Positions 22,655-34,483 of a DNA stretch of 64,000 nucleotides are shown one piece after another; position 1 is the stretch's first letter; each line of letters begins with the position of its first letter. The notes under the pieces were generated by a model. The model was not told where the DNA came from. It saw only the letters and a program-made list of their open reading frames with translations, and made no database searches. The stretch spans positions 3,012,201 through 3,076,200 of the forward strand of contig ML660774.1 of NCBI GenBank assembly GCA_007570785.1, in the 5' to 3' direction. Both the position numbers and the translations under genes were made by a program. Source of the stretch: Antilocapra americana. Its lineage: Eukaryota > Chordata > Mammalia > Artiodactyla > Antilocapridae.

Positions 22655-23057
22655 GCACATTGGTTATAATGAGAAATGATTTTGGATCTTTAGTTAACAT
22701 TATACTGTAAAATCATTTCAAGAGTGTATAGAGTATTCTAAATGAATTAAAACTTTAATATTTAGAAGAAATATAGTAGAAAGCTTTTATGATTGAGAAG
22801 GATAGAAAAATATTTTGTAAACAAGACATTTCATAAAACAATATTGGTGATATCATGACAATGTATGGCAAAAACAATTAAAAAAAAAAAAACAATATTG
22901 GGAAGCATGGCTCTCTAAATGAAGATGCTTTTTCACCAAAGCATAAAACAGAAATGAAAAGAATCAAAGAATTTTTCACATATTAAGAGAATATATTCAT
23001 AGCCCTTAAGCTGATAAGAAACAAAGTTTGGAAATATAATTTAATGATTTGTCATGA
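22655..23057. other. unassigned DNA
   Basis: AT-rich. An atgtatggcaaaaacaatt followed by A12 near 22861-22892 resembles a scrap of ruminant L1 3' end but is too short to call. Confidence 0.45.
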
Positions 23058-23073
23058 ACAAAGATATTTAAAA

Positions 23074-23282
23074 GGACTTCCCAGGTGACTCAGTAGTAAA
23101 GAATCCACCTGCTAATGCAGGAGACATGAGTTCAATCCCTGGGTCAGGAAGATCCCCTGGAGAAGGACATGCTATCCTACTCCAGTATTCTTGCCTGGAG
23201 AATTCCATAGATAGAGGAGCCTGGTGGGTTACAGTCCATGGGATTGCAAAGAGTTGGACAGAACTTAGGTGCCAAACAACAA
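23074..23282 (+). mobile_element. Bov-tA SINE with target duplication
   Basis: Head gacttcccaggtgactcagt, B-box-like gagttcaatccctgg, body ctactccagtattcttgcc and tail gagttggacagaacttaggt. Flanks aacaaagatatttaaa (23058-23073) and aacaaagattaaa (from 23281) look like a target-site duplication. Confidence 0.92.
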
Positions 23283-23287
23283 CAAAG

Positions 23288-23832
23288 ATTAAAAAAAACA
23301 AAAATCACTTAAAAGGAGAGAGAACACAGAGTAAAACCATAAACAGCTACACAGGCATTTCATGCAGGAAAGACCATACATTTGGATAATGATCATTTGA
23401 ATTAGACCTGAACTTCCTTAGTCATCAGGCATATTTTCATAGTTACCACACCTCAAAAATGAAGAAGTCAGAGACTGAAAACTTTATGGAATTAACTGTA
23501 TTTAACCTATTTAATGGAAGATGCATGTAGCAGACAAAACTTTGTTTATAAAGGGAAATGCATTCAACTGTGCATAAGATTACATAAAAATGTTTTCAGC
23601 TATATTACTTCAATAGTAAAATATTAGAAGCAACTCAAATGTCCATACACAGTAAAACTAATAAATTGCTGTCTATTCAGAAAGTGGAAAAATATGCCAC
23701 AGTAGGAACAAAGGGACAAAAGTTACATAGCTTAATATGGCTCTGTCTGAGAATAAAATGAATATAAAAAGGTATAGTCACAGAAGAAATTATACAGTAT
23801 GATTTTATTTGTATCAATTTCAAAAATAATGA
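23288..23832. other. unassigned DNA
   Basis: No repeat or gene recognised. Confidence 0.5.
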
Positions 23833-24040
23833 GAGTTGACCCTTGAATAATGTAGGGGTCAGAGGTGCCCAACCTGTAGCAGTCAAAGATTCATGTAAAT
23901 ATTTATATTTAGGTAGCCCTGGCATCTGAGACTTTCTATCCACAGATTAAACCAAGAAGGGGTGTGTCCAGTATGTATTTACTGGAAAAAATTCCACATA
24001 GAAGTGGACCTGAAAACCTATATACAGAGGGTCATCTGTA
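23833..24040. mobile_element. Tigger-like Tc1/mariner miniature element
   Basis: Begins agttgacccttgaataatg and ends with the imperfect inverted counterpart gagggtcatctgta. Internal blocks gtaggggtcagaggtgc, ttactggaaaaaattccaca and agaagtggacctgaaaacct match the non-autonomous family with agttgacccttgaacaac termini. Old and decayed; mobilised long ago by a Tigger transposase in trans. Confidence 0.82.
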
Positions 24041-24744
24041 TATCTATTATATATCATGAAATAAAAACTTCAAAGCAAAGCAAGAAAATAATTAGCACAA
24101 AGTTTTAGGCAGTAAAACCTTCAGTGGAAAGAGGGCATGTCAATGGTATTTGAAAATTTTTTATTCAACTTGGTATTGGTTACATGACTGTTTCCACTGC
24201 ATACAATCATAGCAATATCATATCCATGTGTGTTATATGGTTCCTCTTTTATGGTTGTAAATAAAAAGATAGTGAGGAAAGATTCACTGAATGCTGAGCA
24301 GGATGGATGAATCATTTATAGCCATATTTCTGTGATATGTTTGAACACCAAAGACAGAAAAAAAGCTTTCAGAGAGTAAAACAAAATAAATCTTCAAAGT
24401 AACATGTAATTAAAGTCAGTTAGCCATCCTATGCAGTGGAAGCTGAAGCAGAATAAAATTTTCTATGCACTAGGAAAATCACTTCAAGACCTAAAATTCT
24501 ATATAAGTGTACATTAAGAGGTTGCTTACATCCTATATTCACTTTTTGATAATTTTTTTGAGAAAATACTAAGTAAAATAAAAATGAAGATGTTCTTTTC
24601 AATAAACATTAGAATTGACCAAGGTATGACACGAGATAAATTTCTGAATAAGAGATGAGCTAGTGTTTCATTTGACATAAATTAGGAAAAAAAACATTTG
24701 GCCCAAGAAGACTACCATTAAAAATAAAAGTGGGAAGGAAGGGC
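24041..24744. other. unassigned DNA
   Basis: AT-rich; a 64-codon minus-strand frame (24315-24121) has no recognisable domain. Confidence 0.5.
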
Positions 24745-25041
24745 TGAGATGAATGGAGAGAGTAGCATGAAAGCAAATAACCCTACCATATGTAAAATAG
24801 GTAGCCAATGGAAATTTGCTCTATGACTCGGGGAACTCAAACTAGGGCTCTGTAACTATGTAGAGGCATGGAGAAGTGTGGGAGGTGAGAGGGAAGTTCA
24901 AGAGGGAGGGGATATATGTACATCTATGGTTAATTCAGTTGATGCATGGCAGAAATCAAACCAATATTGTAAAGCAATTATCCTTAAACATAAAAAAATT
25001 AAATAAATGCATTAAATATAAGTAAATAAATAAATTTTAGA
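24745..25041 (+). mobile_element. ruminant L1 3' UTR
   Basis: atggagagagtagcatgaaa, ccatatgtaaaataggtagc, ctatgactcggggaactcaa, gttcaagagggaggggat, aagcaattatccttaaacat and an A-rich taaataaa tail are the ruminant/artiodactyl L1 3' UTR. Heavily 5'-truncated. Confidence 0.88.
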
Positions 25042-25431
25042 AAAGAAAGTCCCTCCAAAAAGACTAAAAGTGGAATTATTTTTACTTAAAAGGCAGAAGT
25101 AAAAGCCTGGATAATTTTAGTGATTGATAAAGAAGGCATAACAAAGATAAAAACAAAAACTGCCCAGTGAAGTCATAATCTAAAATAGAAAAATAATTAA
25201 AATATCATTATTTGAGCAAAAGTCACCTTGTAAGAAGTAAGAGGGTATTACCCCTGATAGTAACAAAGCCATGTCACTGTAACAATGTTCTCATCAAATT
25301 ATGATGTTGATCTCAGGATGTTGCTTGTGGAGCTGCGGGCAGATTCTACAGTGAGTAATAATTTGCTGTGTGATTTACTAATATTAAATCATGCCATTAC
25401 ACTGTTTTCAAGCCTTGAATATAATAATTGG
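25042..25431. other. unassigned DNA
   Basis: No repeat recognised; a 68-codon plus-strand frame (25285-25491) runs into the neighbouring SINE and is not credible as a gene. Confidence 0.5.
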
Positions 25432-25652
25432 GGTTGTTGCTGTGTAGTTGTTAAGTTGCATATGACTCTTTTGAGACCTCATGGACGATAGCCCATCAGT
25501 CTCCTCTCTCTGTGGAATTTTCCAGCAAGAACACTGGAATGGATTGCCATTTCCTTCTCCAGGGGATCAGGAGTTCCTGGCCTAGGGATCAAACCCATGT
25601 CTCCTGCATTGGAAGGAGGGTTATTTACCACTGAGGCACCAGAGAAGACCCA
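25432..25652 (-). mobile_element. Bov-tA SINE
   Basis: Tail complement ttgctgtgtagttgttaagt, body tggaattttccagcaagaac and attgccatttccttctccag, head complement ccactgaggcaccagag. Inverted full-length copy. Confidence 0.9.
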
Positions 25653-25760
25653 CACAATAGAATATAAAGCTTTAAATCTTGACAAGAAAAATTTTAAACC
25701 AGTGCATTGAAATTCTGCATGCGTAAGAAAGAAATGAATGGAGCAAGGTAGTGCTAAGTT

Positions 25761-26295
25761 TAACCAGAGTGTTCAGTTCAGTTCAGTCGTTCAGTCATGT
25801 CTGATTCTTTGCGACTCCATGGACTGCAGCACACCAGGCTACCCTGTCCATCACTAACTCCTGGAGCTTACTCTAACTCATGTCCATTGAGACAGTGATG
25901 CCACCCAACCATCTCATCTTCTGTCATCTCCTTCTCCTGCCCTCAATCTTTCCCAGCATCAGTGTCTTTTCAAATGAGTCAGTTCTTCACATCAGGTGGC
26001 CAAAGTATTGGAGTTTCAGCTTTGGCATCAGTCCTTCCAATGAATATTCAGGACTGATCTCCTTTAGGATGGACTGGCTATATCTCCTTGCTGTCCAAGG
26101 GACTCTCAAGTGTCTTCTCCAACACCACAATTCAAAACCATCAATTCTTTGGCACTCAGCTTTCTTTATAGTCCAACTCTCACTTCCAAACCTGACTACT
26201 GGAAAAACCAAAGCTTTGACTAGATGGACCTTTGTTGGCAAAGTAATATCTCTGCTTTTTAATAAGCTGTCTAGTTTAGTCATAACCGGAGTGTT
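25761..26295 (-). mobile_element. BovB 3' fragment flanked by 13-bp target duplication
   Basis: The element itself spans about 25774-26282: tail gttcagttcagttcagtcg at left, ending inside ORF2 at gtctagtttagtcat. Flanking taaccagagtgtt (25761-25773) and taaccggagtgtt (26283-26295) differ at one base and define the insertion precisely. Severe 5' truncation with target duplication is the hallmark of target-primed reverse transcription. Confidence 0.95.
25987..26283 (-). pseudogene. BovB ORF2 C-terminal fragment
   Basis: A 98-codon minus-strand frame carries SRDITLPTKVHLVKA, WTIKKAE, ELWCWRR and [10 protein letters not shown], the conserved segment after the RT domain, then is interrupted where other copies continue with the [12 protein letters not shown] stretch. 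The open plus-strand frame 25880-26299 over the same DNA is its antisense image. Confidence 0.9.
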
Positions 26296-26410
26296 ATGAA
26301 GATATAAATGACACAGTTTGGAAAGTTGTTGGAGAAATGAGGCTAACTAAAGAAAATATTGTACACTTGCCTTACAGATTGAGGAGTTAAAAAAAATTAA
26401 GAAATACAAA

Positions 26411-26783
26411 TGTTATTGACTAAATGTTTACCCACTTCCAAAATGTCTATGTTGAAACTCTAATCTTCAAAAGGATGATATTTACAGAGGAAACATAGGA
26501 AGGTAATTCCGGGTAGATGTGGGCATGAAAGTGGCATCCTCATGAAGAGATTAGTATCTTAAAAATAGAGACACTAGAAAGTTTGCTTTCTATCTCCATC
26601 CTGTGAGGACACAGAGAAAGGATGACCACCTGCAAACCAGGAACAGGGCTTCACCAGAAACTCATTGAGCCACTTCTTTATCTTAGATTTTCCAGCTTAC
26701 AGCATTGTAAGAAATAGATTTCTATTGTTTAAGCCATCCAGTTTATAATATTTTTGTTATTGCAGCCCAAGCAGATTAAGACA
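26411..26783 (+). mobile_element. MLT1-like MaLR solo LTR
   Basis: atgttgaaactctaatcttc, gaaggtaattccgggtag, cctgtgaggacacagaga, ccaggaacagggcttcacca, gtaagaaatagatttctatt, gtttaagccatccag and tgcagcccaagcagattaag followed by aca match the MLT1 LTR from near start to end. The agaaatagattt stretch corresponds to the usual polyadenylation area. Third MLT1-like LTR of the window. Confidence 0.82.
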
Positions 26784-29700
26784 ATAATCCTAAGTGTTTT
26801 ATTTAAAATGAACAATTCAATGACTAAAAAAGCAAAATTGACAAGAAACATGGCTAAATAATAGGAGAGAGAAGCAAAAACTGAATACACTTTTAAAATC
26901 CAGTTATTTTGTTACAGACTATAAATGGATGATGTTTAATACCTGGTTAACCAAACAGCACTATAAACATAGTATTTAGGCAAAGAGTTAAGAATTAGAA
27001 GAATCAGAAAAATAAATGATAGACTGAGGACTAGCTGGGGGGAAAAGGGGGTAAGTTTATTCACTGAAATCTTTATGTATCATCTGATTTTTAACAGTTG
27101 TGTGCTTCACTTAGAAACAAAAAAGGAAAACAAAACATGCAGAAGGCACCGTTATCAATGGCATTGTGAGAAAAATTCTGCATAAACATGGATTATAAAC
27201 CCCTGAAAATACAAGAGCTGCATTTTTTAATTCCCCTGCATCATATCATAATACATTACAGAGTGTTTTGCAAGTGGTGGGGTTTAACAAATGCTGTTGA
27301 CTTACAAAGTTTACGTTAATAGGGAGAAAGATACTGCAGAATGCCACGCATGAGTTGTGATCTTTGTGGTTTACTTGGTGTAAATGCTTAGGTAAGGACA
27401 AAAAATTGATCAGCTTGTAGCATAGCTCATTAAATTAATAATGAAGGCCAGGGATATGGGGACCATAGATTCTGTCATTTCCCTTTATAAATGAGAAAAG
27501 CAATAAGAATGCTTATGACTTTTGGGGAAATAGAAATATTAAAACCTAGACTTATTTTGAGAAAGTTAACTCGTCGAGCACATAAAGCCTAATCAATTTT
27601 TTAATTCTATTTCTTCTTAATTGACTTTAATTGCCAATTCTTGTCAACAAGGACAAACAGACCTTGCATTTTAAATGAAATGATGTAAGCCCTATTAAAT
27701 GGAACCTTCAAGCTTCCAAAATATTCCATACGCATGGAACAATAGCTATGGTTGTCTTGACTTTCACAGTGAAGCAAAAAGAATTATGTTACATTCAACA
27801 TTTCTAATGTTCTCAGAAAAATCATATACTGAGAAATGCATATTTCATAAGATAGTTGCATTATTTCTTTATGAAGTCTACCATGAGATTACAGATCAAA
27901 AAATTAAATTTATTTAAGCATCTTAATATTAGTTTTGCCTCTACTTAGCACTATATTAAAAGTCTCCCTTCATCATACATTTTGGATAATAATCACCCAT
28001 TTTCAAACCAGGTGAAACAACTCTAAGCTACTAGCAAAATAGAAAACCTCTGGGGCTTAACATAAAAATGTGAGTCAAAAATTCCTTTATTTCCCATAAA
28101 ATCATCTAACAGAAATGTACTCCTGATTGATATCACTGTGTCTTTCAAATTCCAATGATAATCTCATTGAATGCTTAGCAATCACATTTATCAAAAACTT
28201 GTCCACAAAAGGAAATAGGAAGCTCTGAATATTTGTTCATTTACTCAGATAAAAACAGTCAATTAAGAATGTATGGACTACAATCAACCTGTAATACCAA
28301 TATTAATAGCAGCTTCTTTCTAGAAAGTTTCTCTTCCCTAGCCAGGAAACTAGGAGGGAACAAAAAATCTGGTGAAATGAATTGTTCTTTATGGAATTTA
28401 AGTGAAAACATCATCATGCTAGTTCCACCATGTGTGGCTAGAGCAAAAATAGATTTTGGAGAGTTGATACATGAACAATATCATACACATAGTGATACAG
28501 AGTAGAATGAACCCGTTTTTGTCAGAAAGCTTCTGATGAGTTTACTTTTGCATCACAGCTAATGTTCTATAAATTAATAGAATACATTTTATCTTTAAAC
28601 ATATATATATATATAATATATACAATGAGACATTACACTTTTATACTTTATTCTTTCACTAGATCTTTTTACGAAAAGTGCTGTTTCCTTAATGCAGATG
28701 TCATATTTTTTTATGTTTTTTAATTTATAGAAAATCTGCCTTTGATTTTGTTTCTGTTGGTCATAAATGGAACTCATGAAGCATAGATATTCTATAAGGC
28801 CAAAACTCTACAGTCAAAGGAACATTATTCTTTGTATAAAGTTTAATATCCTTGTGTTTTTAGTTCTTAATTATTTCCATTTTTTCATTCACAGTTATAA
28901 AATAATTATTGTAAACTCATAAAAATATGTGCTTTGGTGATGACAAATCATGGTATAGTATTTTTAGTTTTTTAGTTGTAACTAGAGAATTATCTTCATA
29001 AAAAGTAACACTAGTAGTACTTGGATTATTAATATCAATAATATATATCTATAGGTACTTAGTAGAGAAAATTTGGGTCCTGAAAAGGTAGACCTTTTTC
29101 AAATAGCTACATATCCATTATAAACCTATGATGTATTTGACAATCATATTAATCACAGCACTTTGAAAAAAATCTATTATTGCATAGCATTAAGTAATAA
29201 GAAACGTAGACGACAAAATAGCATGGATGGCATGACTCTGATGTCAAAATATACTAACAATTGTAACTGTTAAGCATAATTAATGAATAGAAATTTCACC
29301 AAAATGTTAACTATGATCGTCACTGGATAATGATTTTTTGATAAATTTTATCATTTTGAATCATATCCTTGTTTTTCCTTGAAAATATATTATTGTCATA
29401 AGAAAAAAATGACCAAAGGAAAATATCCCTCTATTGAAGCTTGTAAGAATTACATGGTAATGCTACCTTAAAAAGTTATAGCAGGGACACAATTATTCTT
29501 CAAAACTAAGAGTGTCATTTAAAATATTATATGTATTGTAGAAGAATATCTTTATCTAGGCTAAGAAGTTTTATCCTTTGAAAGAACAACTATATTACTT
29601 ACAAATTACTCTTATTTTACTTCCTATAACACAATTTTTGTGTTAAACTGAAAAAAAAAGGGAGGGGCTTCAACAAGTCCTCTGGACAAAGGAAAAGATA

Positions 29701-31889
29701 TAGGTCCTGCTTTTGATATTAAAGATGAATTTCTTATCTAAGGTCAGGATGAATAATAAGCAATTATGCCATTCAGGGTTGAGTTTAAAATTACTTGGTG
29801 TTTATACGACCTTCCATGAGTAGTTTAGTATATTTATAAGTATTTGCCATTCGTTTGCCTTTTGTCATTGACTAAGGATTGACCTGTGTCACTTGTCACT
29901 GACACCTAACACCAAAATGAATTGAAATTCTGCCTTTAGAAATAGGTTTCCTTGATACTGTGACATTTATAAATGGGCCTTTAAAGACTGCACTTTTTCT
30001 TTACACTTTGTTTCAATTTCCTGTCACTCTCAAGTGGAGATTTTTATAATACTAAATTTATCACATCTCTCTAAGATCATTTCTCTGGCTCTAAGCGTCT
30101 GGTATACACTTCATCTCTGCAGGAATCTCTATTTACTCTCTCCCCCTTCAACTTACAATAAAGTGTATATGAAAGCACTCTCAGGACAGGATATGACATT
30201 CCTTTTTTAAAAAACAACTGAAATTATAATGAACCATTGGTTTTAACATCCAAGTTAATTACAAGGCTTATCATGATATAGCTTTTGAAGGTAAGCCATT
30301 TTCAGAAAATGTCAACCTTAGCCTCTTTTTTTTGTTTTGTGATACAGAAGTTTAGATGGAGGAAACTATTTAATTGGTTTTGTCATTATTTAAGGTACAG
30401 CTTACCTACAGTTCTTTTTTCTGTCTATCCTGTCTGGAATGGCTTTTATCCATCTTATTTTGTCTTTCCCTTTTGTGAAAGAATTTATAGCAACTTTAAG
30501 TTTTTCTCTGCTATGTGAATTATGTAGCTACTGCCATCATTTTTGCACTTTCTGCTTTTTCTGACATCTTTGTAATTTTGTATAGTCAGTATTTTTCAAG
30601 AAGACAGACAACTCATACTCCTCACACAATTATACAAGTTAAAGAATTTTTTTTCAAGTCACAAATAAACTTATGATCACAGCCTTCCTAACATCTCAAA
30701 CTAAGGAATTAAAATAGTAAAGAAAAGAAAATCTCAATTTGGGAAATTAGTAACAATTTTATTTTCAAAAACTTAACGTAAAATAAATTTGCTTTTTGCC
30801 TCATATGTGTTTCAATGTACTGACACTATTACTGAACAAAAATGCCATTTTCCCAAATAATTAAACCAATATAACAGCATACTTCATTTGGTGTTTTAAT
30901 TATACATTTTTGTCCATTCTTCAGTTTATCCAGTTCTTTTAATATGTATAGTACAGCACTATCACCACAAGAAGATAACGTTTGGAACTTAAATGTCCTT
31001 TGGGCACAACTATCGGCATTTTTCCTCTACTGAGGTCGTGAACCCAATTAATCCTCATTGCAGAAAGGATAAAGGAAATACCAGTGATCATACACACTAA
31101 ATGTTATCCAAATCTAATCTGACAGTCATTGCTGATTGAACTTGGTGCATACCCTGCAGCCTAAGAAAGGAGCCTTAGCCGGCATATAGATTTCTCTATA
31201 TTTTACTAATGGTTACTCCAAATGATTTTGAAAATCATCAGAAGTGGAATTGTAGGCTTACATGTGAGATTAATTTTTTACTACGACTATACTGAGTATG
31301 AATATCTGAAAGCATTTCATGATTTTATAGGTGAATACATAAAATCTCTACTTAAAAAAAAAGCACTTGCCTATATTTCTCTTACATTTTTATATTAAAT
31401 TGATAACCAATGCAATAAAATGTTAGTAAATTCATCCTGCTAGATGTTTAATATTTTTCCTTTCCATATATTCAGTAAAGAGAGATCTTAGTGATCTTAG
31501 TGATATGACTAGTTCCAGCCTTTCACATGGCTCTTCGATCATGATTAGACTGTCTGTAAATATTTCCAGGGCTTTACATAATTATACATAAACATATACA
31601 TATAGCTGTACATAATGTTTGCAATCACAATTTATATAGGTCTATACCTACTATTCTACACATTTTTCATATTTTATGAATTTTTCGTAACCATAGTCTC
31701 TAGTATGACCCTCAAAACTATGCCTATTTTTTATGGTTTTCTTAACCTCTATTCTGTATATTGGAATATATACTGAAACATTTTACACCTAGAATTAAAT
31801 CATATACTTCATATTTAATGTGCCAAAGCTAAATTAAATCCTTTATCATTAGAATTAACTCATCCTACTATAATTTGGTCTTGTACAGA
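26784..31889. other. 5.1-kb interval without recognised repeats
   Basis: No BovB, SINE or well-preserved old repeat could be identified. Open frames at 27699-27917, 28233-28505 (90 codons) and 30285-30518 (77 codons) lack family resemblance, and none has convincing splice or promoter context. A TA patch lies at 28600-28624. Very old diverged repeats may be present but are beyond what I can recognise by eye. Confidence 0.5.
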
Positions 31890-32068
31890 ATCTGCCCAAT
31901 CATTCAAAGATTATTTATCAGGTTTTCTCTGTTCTACTTCCCAGATATTCCTCAAATCTCTGCTCTTACACCATTTAGTGAATGCTAGCTATCCCTTTCC
32001 TTCTCATTTCCAGCCTGTTGGTCCTCTTCCCCAAAACTTTCAAATGTTTTCTAACATATTAACCAATA
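31890..32068 (+). mobile_element. possible L2 fragment, left part
   Basis: tgctcttacaccatttag, ccagcctgttggtcctct and cttccccaaaactttcaaat loosely follow L2-like sequence, continued after the SINE. Weak, diverged match. Confidence 0.35.
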
Positions 32069-32200
32069 AGCTCTGCATGCGAGCTAAGTTGCTTTAGTCC
32101 TTTCCAACTCTTTGTGACCCAAGGACTGTAACTCTCCAGGCTCCTCTATTCATGGGATTCTCCAGGCAAGAATACTGGAGTCGGTTTCCATGCCCTCCTC
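32069..32200 (-). mobile_element. Bov-tA SINE, 5'-truncated
   Basis: Tail complement gctaagttgctttagtcctt, then ccaggctcctctattcatgg and gattctccaggcaagaatac; the tRNA-like head is missing. Flanks aaccaata (32061) and aaccatta (32201) may be a degenerate target duplication. Confidence 0.85.
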
Positions 32201-32400
32201 AACCATTATGCCACCACTCCTTTCAAAGAAAAAACTAGCTTCCTTTTTTCTGGAAGATAAAATTAAAACTTTTTAACACTGCCCAGGAGGGCCATCATTA
32301 TCTTATTTCTGTCCCTTTCTCTAGTTAATCTACAAACATCTCAAGGTTTTTCATTTATGCTCAACAAGCTGCTCATTTAGTGTCCTTTCTCTAGTGGGCA
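32201..32400 (+). mobile_element. possible L2 fragment, right part
   Basis: aaaactttttaacactgccc, aggagggccatcattatctt and tctgtccctttctctagtta resemble the L2 block that reads ctccttagcatggcctacaaggc in better copies. Consistent with the SINE having split one L2. Low certainty. Confidence 0.4.
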
Positions 32401-32457
32401 ATAGAAATAGAAAACCATTGGGAAGATGTCAAATTTGTCAAATAGTCCTAGGGAAAG

Positions 32458-32520
32458 TATTGGTTTGTCCAAAAAAAATTGTACGGGTTTTCTGAATGAA
32501 CTTTTTGGCCAACCCAATAC
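32458..32520. mobile_element. mariner miniature palindrome (ruminant-type)
   Basis: A 63-bp near-perfect palindrome. Left arm tattggtttgtccaaaaaaa is mirrored by right arm ttttttggccaacccaata (one strand reading, small mismatches), with TA at both ends as expected for Tc1/mariner target sites. Ruminant mariner ends read tattgggttggccaaaaag. Only terminal repeats remain and there is no transposase. A transcript would fold into a hairpin with a short loop around 32486-32490. Confidence 0.88.
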
Positions 32521-32766
32521 TTGTAAGTCCTTGTGGAGAGCTGACAATTTTATATGTGAGTTTCACTGTTTGGTGTGTATTTCGGTTTATAGCTTTAAAG
32601 AAGGGAAATGACAGAACATTAAAAATATCTGGATCCACACCCACACCCAACCACAATCATCCAGTGCCGAAAAGCTAAACTTCTTAAAAGAGGCTTGAAT
32701 CTTTAAAGTGTTCATTTCTCAATAGGCGCATTTCCTATTAATTTATTGCTTGTCTTTTGTGATAGC

Positions 32767-33051
32767 TTTTGAGCTTCCTTGATAGCTCAGTTGGTAAAGA
32801 ACCTGCCTGCAATGCAGGAGATCCTGGTTTGATTCCTGGGTCGGAAGATCTGCTGGAGAAGGGACAGATTACTCACTCCAGTATTCTTGGGCTTCCTTTG
32901 TGGCTCAGCTGGTAAAGAATATGCCTGCAATTTTGAGAGACCTGGATTTGATTCCTGAGTTGGGAAGGTCCTCTGGAGAAGGGAAAGGCTGATTCCATGG
33001 ACTGTATAGTCCATGGGGTAACAAAGAGTGGGACATGACTGAGCAACTTCC
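32767..33051 (+). mobile_element. dimeric BovA SINE
   Basis: First unit agcttccttgatagctcag to ccagtattcttgg, then a second head gggcttcctttgtggctcag from about 32889, ending with the BovB-like tail gagtgggacatgactgag. Flanks tcttttgtgatagc (32753) and tcttttctgatctc (33052) suggest a target duplication. Same architecture as the dimer at 4466. Confidence 0.9.
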
Positions 33052-33379
33052 TCTTTTCTGATCTCCTTCGTAAAGCCTCTTCTCGATGTAAGTGAGAACT
33101 ATTTGTTTTCTTCTAAACTTCTTTATGAAACCAAATAACAACAAAATGACACAACCAGTCTAGATTTGCCTGCTTCCTCACTGCAATGGTTGATTTCATT
33201 AAACACTGGTAACATGCATAGAGAGACTATCACCTACTGGTACTAACTGAAGGACAAATGACTAGTGGTCATTTTTCTAAGTACTTTTTCTTTATTTTAA
33301 TTTAGAGATCTTAAACCCTCACCAAAGTGGTTGGTGGGATGGCAGAATCATATAAATCAAAACAGTAGTGATGATGATG

Positions 33380-33565
33380 CAATATTTATTGAATCTTTCA
33401 TTGTCCTAGCCACATAAGGTTTGGTGATTAAATAGGAGCAGTGCAATTCCTCCTTCCTTCCTGCCATCCTCTGAGGTGTACTAATGTTGTCCTCATTTTA
33501 TAGATGAGGAAACAAAGTGCCAAAGAGGTGAAATAGCTTACTTGGACTGTACAGAATCTAAGTAC
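33380..33565 (-). mobile_element. MIR SINE
   Basis: cattttatagatgaggaaac, caaagtgccaaagaggtga and aatagcttacttgg are the reverse complement of the MIR core. tatttattgaatctttcatt at the left corresponds to its 3' end. MIR is a tRNA-derived SINE shared by mammals. Confidence 0.83.
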
Positions 33566-34483
33566 CTTACTTAATTAAGTAAACTAATTTACATAAGGGT
33601 AGAGACTTATAGTCTGTATCAAAGAGGTTTTGATAAGATCGTCTGCCATCTGAACAATATTTATAAAATTAATGTTTGTATGAAGCACAATCATTGAAAA
33701 AAGTTGTTATATTAAAATATAAAATGGAGTTTTATAAGCTTATATGTTGAATAATTAATGTGATTTACATATTTGACGTTCCATGTCACATGAATGATAA
33801 ATGAAGGTTAATCATAACAAAAAAGTTAAAAGTTTGGTGCCTATGCTTTCACTTGCACAGCATCAATTTATCTGAATGTGTTGTTTTCTCTGTGAATACT
33901 ATATCTTACTCTATATAAGAATCTTGGACACGAGATTCTGTTGCCTTTGTAAGATGATTAGAGGACACAAAGGGATAGAATGGAGTTTACACAGAGAGGA
34001 TATTTTAGTTTAGACTATATCTCTTCCAAGTGGACTATCAAAAATATTTATTTTAATCATGAAATATCTCCTAGTAAAATTTCCAAAATATAATATATTT
34101 TAAGACTTGCATTTATGATTCATCTGGCTAAGATTTAAAATAAACCATTTGAAATATATATTACTAACCATATACACTTAATCATTTTAGGGTTATTCTT
34201 ATTTTCTAAGACTAAAATGGTATGGGGTGGTCAGTTGTATGGAGAGGTTGTAACTAAAGGTAATAAAAATACAATGACATTTATATTTTCAACATAATTT
34301 AATTTAGATAAACTTGACCTTATTAGATAGAGAAAAAGAATAGGGACTCATACTCAGTCTTGCTAAGATTTCAAATTTTAGAGGCAGAAAAAAATGATAT
34401 GTGGAGGATGACTTGATGAAATTAGCATAGTCATGGTTTCTGCTATCACTGAAATATGATAGAAAAGGGCAAGTTGACTGTGA
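33566..34483. other. unassigned AT-rich DNA
   Basis: No repeat or gene recognised. Confidence 0.5.

Noticed and set aside
22861..22900. Possible ruminant L1 3' end (atgtatggcaaaaacaatt plus A run)
   Set aside because: Only about 20 bp match; too short to distinguish from chance.
23074..23282. tRNA-gene-like A and B box sequences at SINE heads
   Set aside because: The heads are SINE parts followed by SINE bodies and lack a full cloverleaf; not tRNA genes. The same applies to all Bov-tA copies.
28233..28505. 90-codon open frame MFIYSDKNSQLRMYG...
   Set aside because: No domain, no conserved start or stop context, isolated in unassigned DNA; kept only as a remark.
31471..31505. gatcttagt repeated twice
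   Set aside because: Two 10-bp units only; trivial repetition.
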